A program made the translations under genes and the position numbers. Of a stretch of DNA of 64,000 bases, positions 1-11,120 are shown piece after piece; positions within the stretch are counted from its first letter, which is position 1; each line of letters begins with the position of its first letter. The DNA is taken from the NCBI RefSeq assembly GCF_029867415.1, contig NC_081186.1, positions 13,586,930-13,650,929 of the forward strand, read 5' to 3'. The DNA is from Vicia villosa. Its lineage: Eukaryota > Streptophyta > Magnoliopsida > Fabales > Fabaceae. Under the pieces are notes generated by a model. That model searched no databases. It was not told the DNA's origin and worked only from the letters and a program-made list of their open reading frames with translations.

Positions 1-790
1 TTTTACTATAAAAAATAAAGAAATCCTAAGAGAGGAGAGTGAAAATTACTACAACAGCAACCTGTAACACCCTTCTAAACCCCACAAATATTCATATAAT
101 ATTAAGAATTTAAATTAGAGTAATTCATAAAAAGGGTGCAACATTTCTTCATAAAACTTAATAAAAAGATCCTGCTCCGTAACACGGGTTCTCAAAATTC
201 ATACTTCAACATCTTAGAGAAATAATTTATTCATAAACATCTTTATTAAAATACTTCAATTTAAAATGTATCGTCAACTTCATAATTCATAAATATTTTT
301 TAAATCATTTTTAAAACAAGATAAAACACTTCAAATACATCATCATCAAAATATACTTTAATCCAAACGATCCCCAACGACCCGATGTTACATCTATTAG
401 AGCAAGTCTCTCTTCATTGCGGAATAATAACTAAACTTCACCAAGAACTATCTCAAACTTCCACTGCTATTCTTGAGTAACTGCCCATTTCCCATGGTAG
501 GGGAAATATCAGCAGAAAGGGTGAGAAATCACAATCATTATAAAAAGTGTAAGGAATAAATAGAGTAGGACAGAAGTATACTCATATAACCCACTTATCA
601 ACATACTTTATTACTTATTACACATATCAACATTTACAACATGATCACTAGAATCAACCTAATCAACATAACCAACTTCAACTATAAAATCATCATAAAC
701 ACCTTCATCAACTTCAACAAATATACACAACATATTCAACTTCTTCAACATCAACACAATCATATAAGAAACTTCATCAATATAAACCAC

Positions 791-1010
791 ATAAATAACT
801 TAATCGACTTAATCAACATAAAACAACTTCATCAACTTAATCAACATGAACAACTTAATCAACTTAAACAACATAAAACAACTTCATCAACTTAATCAAC
901 ATGAACAACTTAATCAACTTAAACAACGTAAAACAACTTCATCAACTTAATCAACTTGAACAACTTAATCCACATGAACAACTTAATCAACTTAAACAAC
1001 ATAAACGACT
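791..1010. repeat. 55-bp tandem repeat inside the minus-strand LTR
   Basis: The word ATGAACAACTTAATC recurs near 846 and 901, and in altered form (TTGAAC) near 956, giving a period of 55 bp. Each unit is built from shorter CAACTTAATCAA-like sub-repeats, so it is a low-complexity CAA/CTT array. The open frames over it are a by-product of this composition, not genes. Confidence 0.75.
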
Positions 1011-2171
1011 TAATCGCTTCAACAAACCCAATCAACATAAATATCATAAATAATGCGACACAACATGCGACTCAATTATGCATATGCATGTGGTACCATC
1101 GGAGTAAAAATCCCAACTTAAACATATGCCAGGTTATCCAGGCATTTTCAACTTAATCAGGTGCCATCAAGGCCAACTTAATCGGATGCCATCAAGGCCA
1201 ACTTAAACAATGCAATGTATGCGACATTATGAATGACATACAATCAACAATATCAACAACAACAACCATAACAACAACAACTCAAACAACAACTTAAACA
1301 TGCATCAATAGCATCACTTTTATCCAACATTATTCATTCGAACTACAACTTAAACATGCCCATGAACCGGGACAAAACAACATATTCAACGTACGGGAAA
1401 ATCAACACATTCCCAAAACTTAAGTAAAATTACGCACGGAAAGTCATATCGATTTACCAAAAATTATGCTACTGGATTTTAAAATAGTTTTACAAGATAG
1501 AAAATAATTTTAGTTTTCCAACGGTCCAAACGGCGTGTCAAACGGACACCCTAGTCAAAAGTTACGAGTTTTCTAAGTTTTCGGAAAGCGCAAACACCAA
1601 CATCATACATGACATAACAAAACCTCAATACACACCAATTAAATTTATTTCAAGAACATGAAACTATTTTATAAGAAAATACACATTATTAGCTTTCTAG
1701 CGCTTCGAACGGGGACTCAAACGGACTTACAGGTTAAGAGATATGAATTTTTGAAGTTTTCCCCAAAACCGGATTTTTGCCCAGGAACAGCTACGAGTTT
1801 TATACATCTTTCCATTAAAATCCAACCAATTCAATTATTTTTCATGAAACATACACATATTCATTTATGCCTAACATATAGTAGTGAATTGGAACCATAA
1901 AACATGAATTTTAACACATTGATTTTAATCCCAAATCTTAAACCCCAACATACCAAATCCCTATAAATCAATCCAAAACTCCCCAAATCATACCAAATCA
2001 AATTTCTCCATTGAACCAGTTCCATGCACAGATTATACAACAACCCAAACAAGATTATAACATCAATTATGACCAGTTTTCACAAATTAACTCAAAACAA
2101 CAAACAACCAAAACCTAACCACAAAACCCACAACTATCTAAACCTTATACCAATTATAATAATCAAGATAA

Positions 2172-2186
2172 CTCCCCTTACCTTAG
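2172..2186 (-). promoter_or_regulatory. Conserved 5' splice-donor-like site in LTR
   Basis: The minus strand reads TCTAAG|GTAAGGGGAGT, an excellent match to the plant 5' splice consensus. The same TAAG|GTAAGGGG word stands in the equivalent place in the LTRs at 5019-5027 and 39551-39559. Conservation in three diverged LTRs suggests a used leader-intron donor. The acceptor is not identified. Confidence 0.45.
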
Positions 2187-3130
2187 ATTGATGAGCTTTT
2201 TCCTCTTCCTCAATGGGTTCCTCCCTTCTTCTTGTCCTAGCCTCTTCTCCCTTTTGCTCTCACTTTCAAGTATGATTAAAACTCCATTCTCATTCTCTAA
2301 TTTTGTTTTCTTATAAAGTCCCTCATTATGGATTACCTCTTTTACCTCCACTTACTACTCTTCTACAATTGGCTATTTTGCCCTTATTATCTCTAACACC
2401 AATAATACTCCATTTTACTAATTAAAAATAATTATAAATAATTATCTTAATTATCTAAAATCATTTAAATAATTCTCATAATTATCTTACTTCACTCTAC
2501 CCCACAACACGTCACCTCAAGACATCATATTCATCAAAACATCACATAATTTCACAAATAATCCACGATTAACACAATAATTAAACCCACTAAATAAGTA
2601 GTCTCATATAATTATAATATTATTAATAATATTATTTCTACAACTTAATTAATTAATATTCTCCAAAAATTAATATTATTTCTAATATTAATTTCTCCTG
2701 ACTAAATTAACTGTTCACCCGATTATCAACTTATCATCTCAAACAACATATTCAACAATTATTCGGGAAATACTTAATAATATTTCAACTATATTATTTC
2801 TAATATAATTATAAGACTAAACCAACTTAAATACCGACTTAGCAACTTAAATCACCGTAACACAATATCAGCCAATAAATCACGAATAAATAATTAAATA
2901 TTGAATTCAATAAATAGTCCAATATAATGATATTATTTCTAATATTATTCATATGATTAAACCAACTAGTTACTCGACTAACAACTTAATAGTTCCAATC
3001 AACATATTAATTCAATTACGTCTCTTAGAATAATACCGATAACTCTCAACTTCGACTAATTCCAACAAATAAATCCTTAATTAATTTAATTAAATGATTA
3101 ATTAAATTCGGGGCGCAATACAACTCGCGT

Positions 3131-4725
3131 ATTCAGGATTATGTGTGAACCATGGTTCACACATAGTTGACCATGTCAGGGATTATGTGTGAACCATGTT
3201 ACAAATTGATAGGAGATGGTTAATTATGTGTGAACCAGTTCAGAGATGCACTGATGATGGTCGACTATGTGTGAACCATTCACTGACGATGGTTCACACA
3301 TAGTCGACCATCATCAATTGACTATCTTCCATGGTTCACACATAGTTGACCATCACCAATGTATCCCTAAAATGGTTCACACATAGTAGACCATAATTAA
3401 TTGATTATCTTTCATATTTCAAACATAGTCGACCATCTTCAATGTATCCCTGGCACAGTTCATTCAAAGTCGACCATCTTCAATGTATCCCTGACATTGC
3501 TCACGCATAATCGACCATCATCAGTTGACTATCTGACATGGTTCACACATAGTTAACCATCTTCCATGCATCGCTAACATGGTTCACACATAGTTGACTA
3601 TCATTAGTAGACAATCTTCCATGGTTAACTTATAGTTGACCATCACTAATATATCCCAGATATGGTTCACACATAGTCGACAATCATCAGTTGAGTATCT
3701 TCCATTGTTCACACACAGTCGGCCATCTTCAATGCACCCGTGACATGGTTCACACATAGTCGACCATCATCAGTTTACTATCTTCCATGCTTCACACATA
3801 GACAACCATCTTCAACGTATCCCTGACATGGTTAACACATAGTCGATCATCTTCAATGCATCCCTAACATGGTTCACACATAGTCGATCATCATCACTTA
3901 ACTCCCAGACATGTTTCACACACAATTGACCATCTCTTGTCCATCTGTAACATGGTTCACACAAAGTCGGTCATCATCAGCTGACTACCTGAAATGGTTC
4001 ACACATAGTCGACCATCATTAATGCATCCCTGACATGGTTCATACATATTCGGATATCATCAGTTAACTCTTTGACATGGTTCACACATAGTTGGTCATC
4101 ATCAGTTCTTCTGTAACATGGTTAACACATAATCGGCCATCATCAGTGCATCCTTGACATGGTTCACACATAGTCGACTTTATCAATTGACTCCCTAACA
4201 TGGTTCATACATAGTCGACATCATCAGTTGACTCCATGACATGGTTCATAAATAGTCGACCATCATCAGTGCATCCCTGACATGGCTCACACATAGTCGA
4301 TCATCATTAATTGACTCCCTGACATGGTTCACACATGGTCGACCATCATCAATGCATCCTTGAAATGGTTCACACATAGTCAGACATCATCTTTTGACTC
4401 CCTGGAATGGTTCACACATAATTTACCATCATCAGTTCTTATGTAACATGGTTCACACATAGTCGACCATCATCAGTGCATCCCTGACATGATGCACACA
4501 TTGTCGGCATCATCAATTGACTCCATGATATGGTTCACACATAGTCAACCATCATCAGTTGACTACCTGATATGGTTCACACATAGTCGGACATCATCAG
4601 TTGACTCTTTGATATGGTTCACACATAGCTGACATTATCAGTTCATCTGTAATATATTCACACATAGTCGACCATCATCAGTGCATCCCTGACATGGTTC
4701 AGACAAAATTGACCATCATGAGTGC
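3131..4725. repeat. Minisatellite, ~41-bp unit
   Basis: Roughly 35-38 diverged copies of a unit containing TGGTTCACACATAGTCGACC followed by ATCATCAGTTGACTCCCTGACA or ATCATCAGTGCATCCCTGACA. Two alternating 3' halves (CAGTTGACT and CAGTGCATC) hint at subfamilies. The first units (about 3141-3278) lie in the opposite orientation to the rest (from about 3290). The array ends exactly where the LTR at 4726 begins, so that LTR probably inserted into the array. Confidence 0.85.
3252..3316. repeat. Perfect 27-bp inverted repeat at the minisatellite orientation switch
   Basis: Arms 3252-3278 and 3290-3316 are exact reverse complements, separated by the 11-base loop TTCACTGACGA. Just upstream, 3141-3164 is a perfect 24-bp palindrome centred on CCATGG. 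Both sit where unit orientation changes from minus to plus. Confidence 0.85.
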
Positions 4726-5018
4726 TGTAACGCCCCATATTTTCCATTTATTAATTTATTTAGAATTTAAATTAGTTATTTGGATTATTTGGCAATTGAT
4801 TGGATTTAATTGAAGAATTATAGGAAAAGGAGTCATTGGGCTTGGTGTTGTGATGAGTAAGAGAGGGGTGGTAAGTGATAGGCCCATACTAAGTGAATTT
4901 TATTCTTTCATAAAATAGAGAGGTTGAGAAAAGAAGGAAAATAGAAGCAAAAGAAGAGAAAAGAGAATACGTGAAGGAGGAGCAGAAGGGGAAGAGGACC
5001 AACCATGGATTCTTGAAT

Positions 5019-5027
5019 AAGGTAAGG
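5019..5027 (+). promoter_or_regulatory. Splice-donor-like site in LTR
   Basis: AAG|GTAAGG in the context CTTGAATAAGGTAAGGGGGGACTCT, about 110 bases after the TATA-like region. It is the counterpart of the sites at 2172-2186 and 39551-39559. A short ATG-GAT-TCT-TGA frame ends just before it. Confidence 0.45.
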
Positions 5028-5338
5028 GGGGACTCTCCGATTAACTTCTCTTATCGTATCTTAAGTGATGATATTGATTAGGCATATTAGTTAGAGCAAT
5101 TGGATTGTATGTTTAGGTTTTGGGGTTTTGGGAGATTTAAGTTGTTTTGTTGAATTGATGTGATTGATAAATTGATGAATGATTTTAGTGTTAGATGACC
5201 ACTAAAATGTGTTATAATTGTATTATGTTATGTTATTTGATGATGTTTTGGTGCGGGGAATGTTATGGTGCGTTTTGATTGAGACTGGGAGAGGAAAGAT
5301 GTCAAAATCGCAGAAAAAATTCTGTATCAGCGCAGCAT

Positions 5339-5457
5339 GCGTCGACCTATAGGTTCCCAAAAGACCAGCATGAGTCGACTCATGGGTCGGCCTGTTCAAA
5401 CCCGAGGGGGACAGAAAATTTTATGCGTTGACCTATGGATCTTGTGCGTCGACCTAC
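5339..5457. repeat. Cassette of GCGTCGACCTAT words in LTR
   Basis: GCGTCGACCTAT (5339-5350), GAGTCGACTC (5372-5381), GCGTTGACCTAT (5425-5436) and GCGTCGACCTAC (5446-5457). CpG-rich words in an otherwise AT-rich LTR. The solo LTR has a different word set (CGCGCCGCG) at the same place relative to the donor site. Confidence 0.6.
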
Positions 5458-6681
5458 AACATACAAAATTTTCACAAATTTTCTGAAGCCCATAACTTTC
5501 AGACCGTACATCCGTTTTGAGCACCGTTTTGAGCGTTGTGAAGCTGACTTAAAGCTTTATATGATGAATTGATAAAATGGGAAGTGGACCTATAATATTT
5601 TAAATTTTGATTTAATTTATTTGATGGATTGTAGCATTGTATACATATATGTGTGAATGTAACAATGTGTTGTTATGGTGATGTAACCACTTCGAATTCA
5701 TTTTGATTTATGGTGTTTTGACATGAATACATGTGATATAATTGAATAATGATGATGCTATAATTGAATACATGTTGATGTGATTATGCGTGATATAATT
5801 GTGGATGGTGTTGAAACCGAATATGTCATTTGGGGTTGCTTTGGTGAGTTATTGGTGATGACATTGTTCATTTTGATCCCGTGGTGATGTTGTGACAACA
5901 TGATTATAATTTTGATAATGTGTGCATAACATGATCCTGTGGTGATTATTTTGATTGTATGATGATAATTGATTTGTTTTGAATGATGCATGATACATGT
6001 ACATACTTGTTGGTGATAACTATGTTGAGTTATGTGAGACGATGTTGTTCATCGGATTGGTGATGTTGTAAGTATGTCATATGTGTGCATTCAATCAGAC
6101 GCATTTTGGTGATGGATCTCGGTAATGTTGTGGATCAATGGTGGGCATAATTCCCATAGTGCGGAATTTGTGCCGATTGGACTATATCTTGATGATGAAA
6201 ATATCAGTTGGATGGGTTTAACCCATGTATGGTACCACATGCATAGTATCAGTTCATTCATATGCATGATTTTCATAACATGATTGAATGTGTTTCAGTG
6301 TTATGAAGTGATGATAATTGTATGAATATAATACAATTGGGTGATTAATATAACTATGATGAGTTATTATTTATGATGCAATAATATTTGTTAATTGCGA
6401 TGAGAGTCACCCTTACACTATATTTTTCAGATTGAGGATAGCGACTTCGACTTGGTGAGGATTAGCTCATGAGTCTTCGTTTAGTTAGCGTCAGGTGTCA
6501 TGCTCTGATAGATGTGACACTGGGGAATGCTATTTTAGAGTCTATGATGATACTCTATTTTGTTGTTATTGTATCAATTTTGTGGGATATTGCACTGATG
6601 ATGTTATTCTTATCCGTATGATGAATATGCCGCTGTGTAGAAACATGATTTTATTAAATTGATGATTGTTCATTAGTGAAG

Positions 6682-6686
6682 CATGA
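6682..6686. repeat. Target site duplication CATGA (left)
   Basis: CATGA precedes TGATAACACG. The identical CATGA at 60379-60383 follows the other LTR end GCGATCA. Confidence 0.92.
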
Positions 6687-6990
6687 TGATAACACGATTT
6701 TATATCGTATATTTAGCTTGAAATCCATAAATATTATTAGCATTTTCCTTTAATTATATTGTTTTATTGTGATATTATGCGGGTATTTGCGATATTTCAG
6801 GTTTTGCGTTCATATTGAGATTATTTGTGAAAAAAAAAGAAATGGAGCTAAAATCACTACTATTTGTGCCTAAAAGATGAAAAAGGGGTGCTGAAGCAAG
6901 AAAGGGGTGCAAAGAAGACCCAATTGTGCATACTACAAGTCAAGCCCACGAAGAAGCCAATTGCGCGTGGCCCAAGTCATCCCAGCACGT

Positions 6991-7133
6991 GGAGACGCAC
7001 GTCTCCAACGTCCCCATGCCACCTCACCAAAAGGAGACGCACGTCTCCAGCTGCCTCCTGGATATTCTCCACTTGAGACGCACATCTCAAGTCGTTCAAA
7101 GGGTCTCCCCAAAAAGTGGAGACGCACGTCTCC
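6991..7133. promoter_or_regulatory. Four ACGT-core palindromes in U3 of the Athila-like LTR
   Basis: GGAGACGCACGTCTCC at 6991-7006, 7033-7048 and 7118-7133, with a variant CTTGAGACGCACATCTCAAG at 7072-7091. They lie 60-200 bases upstream of the TATA box and are conserved in the other LTR (58927, 58969, 59008, 59054). The CACGTC core resembles plant bZIP sites, so an enhancer role is an inference. Confidence 0.6.
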
Positions 7134-7189
7134 AAGCCCCAGTCAAGAGAAGCTCCTCCTTTCACGCGTTTCAACTGCAGACCCTCAGC

Positions 7190-7197
7190 TATAAATA
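7190..7197 (+). promoter_or_regulatory. TATA box of the Athila-like 5' LTR
   Basis: TATAAATA in CAGCTATAAATAGAGGCTGC, the only canonical TATA box in the LTR. The copy in the other LTR is at 59126-59133. Confidence 0.75.
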
Positions 7198-7750
7198 GAG
7201 GCTGCTACTTCAGTTCAAAGTGTCCAATTTTCTGCTAACGAAGTGCTGCCGAAATTATTCTGTGACCATCATTTATTTTCCTGCCTTCAATTCAACTGCT
7301 TTAATTTTCTCACAGCAATTTCCACACCGGAGATTGTTGTGAACCTTTTATAAATCTAGCCTTACGTTAGATTTATCTTTTATATTCCTTGTTTTAAATT
7401 TCTGCCCGATAATTTCCAAAGAACGATCCAGCCAACCTGTGGTGGAAGTTCGAGTACTTCAAGATTCAATTCAATTCAGATTTATTTTATTTCAGGTTTA
7501 TTATTTACCGCCTTTATTTATATTATTATTGCATGAAATATTGTATGCCATTTAACATGCCTTTTATTATAAACCAAATGAATTTATGCATATTTAACCA
7601 TATTAATATGTCTGGCTAATAAATTAAGGTATCGGTATGTAAAGTAAGTTAACCGTGGGATCCGAAATAAATTGGCTTAATTATGTTTTATTAAATATCA
7701 CTTGTTTTTGTTTTGTATGTCTAATTTAATTAGTAAGTCTTAGAACCAAT

Positions 7751-8137
7751 AGAGCGACAGTTTGAGGGGTTAAGACGGTCAAAGGTTAAAATCAATAGAG
7801 CGAAATTTTGAGATCTTTAACTAGATAGTAGACATAGGACATTAGTTTTAAGGATGGCGAAAGCGTATTAAAACTAATTAGAACATATTTATTTTCAAAA
7901 AAATGTTTTTACACCCGCGCGGGATAGCGAAAGCGTACGTTAGGGATATTAGCATGCTCCGAATTAACAGAGCGAGAGTTTGAGATTAGGAGATTTAAAT
8001 AGATAACAACTTCATAAAACAAGCATTTTATTAATTACGTTGTTTCCAAAAAGCTTTTCTAAATCTAATGGGATGGCGAGAGCGTACGTTACGAGTTAGG
8101 ACAGCAGTCTGAATCAACAGAGCGATAGTTTGAGAGG
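7751..8137 (+). repeat. Two alternating short motifs in the R/U5 part of the LTR
   Basis: A motif close to AACAGAGCGAGAGTTTGAG appears four times (starting near 7751, 7794, 7967 and 8116). It alternates with a motif close to GGATGGCGAAAGCGTACGTTA seen three times (near 7853, 7920 and 8071). The middle one is preceded by the palindrome CCCGCGCGGG. The same layout is in the 3' LTR (59691-60074). Confidence 0.6.
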
Positions 8138-8448
8138 AGGACTTTTAATCAATTGAATTAATAAAGATTTTTAATCGAATTAATACATTAGCCAATCAAC
8201 CTTCGGATCGCCTAAAGTTAAACGAAATACATACTGATATCCGCCTATTATTATATTTCTTAGAATTCACAATCACTTCCCCTTAGAAACAATCAAAATA
8301 TTAGTAACCTTAGCTTTACATAGTAACCTTAGATAACGGTAGATCGATTCATAGTCCATGTGGATTCGATATCTTTTAAAACTACACGACACGACTGTGC
8401 ACTTGCAGTCATCAGATTAATAGACACGTAAAGTCGCGATCAAGTTTT

Positions 8449-8466
8449 TGGCGCCGTTGCCGGGGA
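8449..8466 (+). promoter_or_regulatory. Primer binding site, tRNA-Asp type
   Basis: TGGCGCCGTTGCCGGGGA, six bases after the LTR end. Eighteen bases complementary to the 3' end of plant tRNA-Asp, the primer known for Athila elements. Confidence 0.88.
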
Positions 8467-8544
8467 TTATTTAAGTCGATACCGTAACTCACTGTTACAC
8501 CGTAGAGACTAGGGCAATTCTTTCCTTTCTTTTTGAACGATTGT

Positions 8545-11042
8545 ATGCCAAATACTCGTTCACAAGGAGGAGATTTAATACAACGAATTAACGAGATCGA
8601 ACGTTTTATTAACGTCAAACGTCGAGCTCGCAATCTTCCCAAAGTAGCACCAATTCCGATCAATCAGGAATTGATCTTTACTGATCAAATCAATCAAATT
8701 ACCCCGAAGTTAGAGATGGCTGCTATTCGTCCTCTTAGAGACTATGCCGCTCCTTCACGCGCTGAACCGCACTCAAGTATCGCACCACCTGCGATTGAGG
8801 CGAACAATTTCGAACTGAAACCTTCGTTGGTACAAGCTGTTCAACAGAACCAATTCTCTGGAAGCCCTGCAGACGATCCCAACCTCCATTTATCCGTGTT
8901 CGTGCAATATGCCGACACTGTCAAAGCTAACAACGTTAGTTCCGAAGCTATTCGATTACGCCTCTTTCCTTTCTCCTTGAGAGATAGAGCTAGAGCGTGG
9001 CTTCAATCCCTACCTTCTAATTCCATAACTACATGGGACGAATTGAAGAGAGTATTCTTAGCTAGATATTTTCCGCCTAGCAAAACCGCTATGCTAAGAG
9101 GTCAAATAAACGAATTTACCCAAAAAGATAACGAATCACTCTTCGAAGCTTGGGAACGATAAAAGAACATGCTTAGACTATGCCCTCATCATGGACTCGA
9201 ACCATGGCTGATCATCCATACTTTCTATGGTGGTCTACTTTATAACACTAAAATGACTATAGATGTCGCTGCTGGCGGAGCATTAATGGACAAACCCCAT
9301 GATGAAGCATACAACCTCATAGAGAACATGGCACAAAACCATTATCAATGGGGTGGAGAACGAGCCGCTCTAGAGAAAACCCAAACCAAAGGAGGAATGT
9401 ACGAAGTAAGTGGTATAGACCGCGTTAACGCTAAAGTAGATGCTTTAACTCAAAAGATCGAAAATTTAACCATCACTCCTTTAGCCACCGCGGCTGCTAT
9501 AGCACCTAACTGCGAAATTTGTGGATTAACTGGACACGCAGTTGCCGAATGTCAACTCTTGACTGGTATCCCATATGATCAAGTAAACTACGCTCAAGGA
9601 AACCCTTATTCTAACATGTACAACCCTGGATGGAATAACCACCCAAACTTTTCGTATAAGAACAACAATGCATTGTACGCGCCTGGACAAGCACCTGCTG
9701 TCCCACCTGGCTATCAAAAAGCGCCTGTAGCTGCTCAAAACGCCCCTAGGAAGTCGAACCTAGAAATCATGATGGAAAACTTTATAGCTTCCCAACAACA
9801 AACCAACAAAGACTTCCTGAATCAAAACATCCATAATAGTGAGCAACTAAAACAATTATCAAACAAAGTAGATGCTTTAGCTACACATAACAAAATGTTA
9901 GAAACTCAAATTTCACAAGTAGCTCAACAACAAGCACCTACTGCTGCCCTCGCTGGCATGTTTCCTGCTCAACCACAACCTAATCCTAAGGGACATGCGA
10001 ATGCGATAACACTACGAAGTGGAACGAACTACGATGGACCTATCGATCCTAGAACTCAAAATGAACCCATGTCACAACAAGAGCCAAGGGAAACCAAAAA
10101 GACATCAACTGATGACCAAACTGCTAAGACCAATGAGAACAACACCGAAGCGGAACCTGAAAAAGAAAAACCTTACCTTCCACCACCACCTTATAAGCCA
10201 CCAATTCCTTACCCTTAGAGATTAGCTAAATCCAAAACCGAGGCGCAATTTAAAAAATTTGTAGAACTTCTGAAACAATTAAACATAACCATACCTTTCA
10301 AAGAAGCTATAACTCAGATGCCTTCGTACGCTAAATTCTTGAAAGAAATTCTATCAAACAAAAAGAAACTCGAGGATAACGAAACTGTAACACTTACTAC
10401 TGAATGTAGCGCTATCATCCAAAATAACATGCCTCCCAAACTAAAAGATCCTGGTAGCTTTTCCATACCCTGCGTAATAGGAAAAACTATTATAGAAAAA
10501 GCCTTGTGCGACTTAGGAGCTAGTGTTAGTTTGATGCCTCTTTCAACCTGTAAGAAACTAAATCTGGGTGAGCTTAAGGCAACGAGAATGTCTCTTCAAC
10601 TAGCTGACCGTTCAGTTAAATACCCTGTAGGAATGTTAGAAAATATCCCTGTGCGTGTAGGCCAATTCTACATCCCAACTGACTTCATCATAATGGATAT
10701 CCAAGAAGATTCTAACATCCCGATCATATTAGGAAGACCGTTCTTAGCAACTGCTGGTGCAATTATAGACGTTAAACGAGGAAAGCTTACCTTCGAAGTA
10801 GGAGAAGAGAAAATTGAATTCATTCTTTCTCAATTCCTAAAAGCACTTTCTATAATTGACACATGCTGCTCTGCCGACATAATCGACGAGTGTGTAGATG
10901 AAATAAAATCCGAACCACATAAGGAAACCGAGATCCTAAGAATTCCTATACCGCCTATTTTTGAAGATGACAACTGGCGTGGGGAATATCAAGATAACCA
11001 CCTGAGTGAATGTTTAGCATTAAATCCTGATCCTATACCTGG
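8545..11042 (+). pseudogene. Athila-like gag and protease, broken
   Basis: Gag packages element RNA into the virus-like particle and protease cuts the polyprotein. The frame opens at ATG 8545 (MPNTRSQGG). A retrotransposon gag domain follows, including RLFPFSLRDRARAWLQSLP and a GG-rich capsid end, then the zinc knuckle CEICGLTGHAVAEC (C-x2-C-x4-H-x4-C) near 9511, a Gln/Ala-rich linker, a proline-rich stretch, and an aspartic protease with DLGASVSLMP near 10510 and IILGRPFLAT near 10726. All parts are in one frame, broken by stops TAA at 9160-9162 and TAG at 10216-10218. The Ogre-like element then interrupts it at 11042; the frame resumes at 50683. The continuous phase shows gag and protease were one polyprotein with pol. 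It cannot give full-length Gag now. Confidence 0.9.
11038..11042. repeat. Target site duplication CCTGG (left)
   Basis: CCTGG lies directly before TGTCGTCCTCGG. The second copy is at 50683-50687, after the opposite LTR. The Athila coding phase matches across the pair. Confidence 0.93.
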
Positions 11043-11107
11043 TGTCGTCCTCGGTTTTTCTCGTGAGATACGAACTGACTCTTCTTTTATTTTTGAGTTT
11101 TGAAAAT

Positions 11108-11120
11108 CAGAGAGTCGCCA
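11108..11120 (-). other. Primer-site-like word inside U5 of the Ogre-like LTR
   Basis: The minus strand reads TGGCGACTCTCTG, repeating the first ten bases of this element's primer site (TGGCGACTCTGCTGGGGAC, 45932-45950). The 5' LTR copy is at 46021-46032. The other Ogre family in this window has the same feature (20761-20773). Confidence 0.6.

Larger units (their letters stand above)
63..3122 (-). mobile_element. LTR, probably solo, of a TGTAACRCCC-family retrotransposon
   Basis: Read on the minus strand, this segment starts TGTATTGCGCCCC and ends GGGTGTTACA. The end matches the solo LTR at 39260-41317. It shares further landmarks with that LTR and with the one at 4726: the block GGTACCACATGCAT (here near 1075-1097), the TAAGGTAAGGGG splice-donor-like word near 2181, and an AGATGTAACA(C/T) block (here near 385-400). 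No primer site or polypurine tract lies beside either end, so it looks like a solo LTR. The flanks CAACC (58-62) and CAACT (3121-3125) could be a decayed target duplication, but they would require a damaged LTR end. Lineage is unassigned because no internal region is attached. Bases 1-62 are unclassified. Confidence 0.6.
4726..6686 (+). mobile_element. Left part of an LTR split by the Athila-like insertion
   Basis: Starts TGTAACGCCCC and aligns along its length with the solo LTR at 39260-41317: first ~150 bases, TAAGGTAAGGGGGGACTCT near 5019, AACTTTC..ACCGTA near 5496, GGTACCACATGCATAGT near 6231, GATAGATGTAACACTGGGGA/GATAGATGTGACACTGGGGA near 6507. It is interrupted by the CATGA target duplication of the Athila-like element and resumes at 60384. 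Left part (1961 bp) plus right part (97 bp) equals 2058 bp, the same length as the solo LTR. The last bases differ, so the far end may be damaged. A CATAAAATAGAGAGG sequence near 4910 is a possible TATA region. Confidence 0.75.
6687..8442 (+). mobile_element. 5' LTR of the Athila-like element
   Basis: Runs from TGATAACACG to GTCGCGATCA and matches 58623-60378 at nearly every base. I count about nine substitutions in the first ~540 bases, several of them C/T or G/A. It contains four GGAGACGCACGTCTCC-type palindromes upstream of a TATAAATA box at 7190. Confidence 0.95.

Noticed and set aside
641..1156. Asn/Ile/Leu-rich frames near the left end
   Set aside because: They are produced by the CAACTTAATCAA low-complexity array inside an LTR.
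3131..4725. CRISPR-like appearance of regularly spaced repeats
   Set aside because: Spacing is direct head-to-tail repetition of a diverged ~41-bp unit with no unique spacers, and the context is a plant genome.
6864..7198. Overlapping open frames on both strands inside the Athila-like LTR (also 58862-59134)
   Set aside because: They arise from the GC-rich ACGT palindromes in U3, upstream of the TATA box, and match no protein family.
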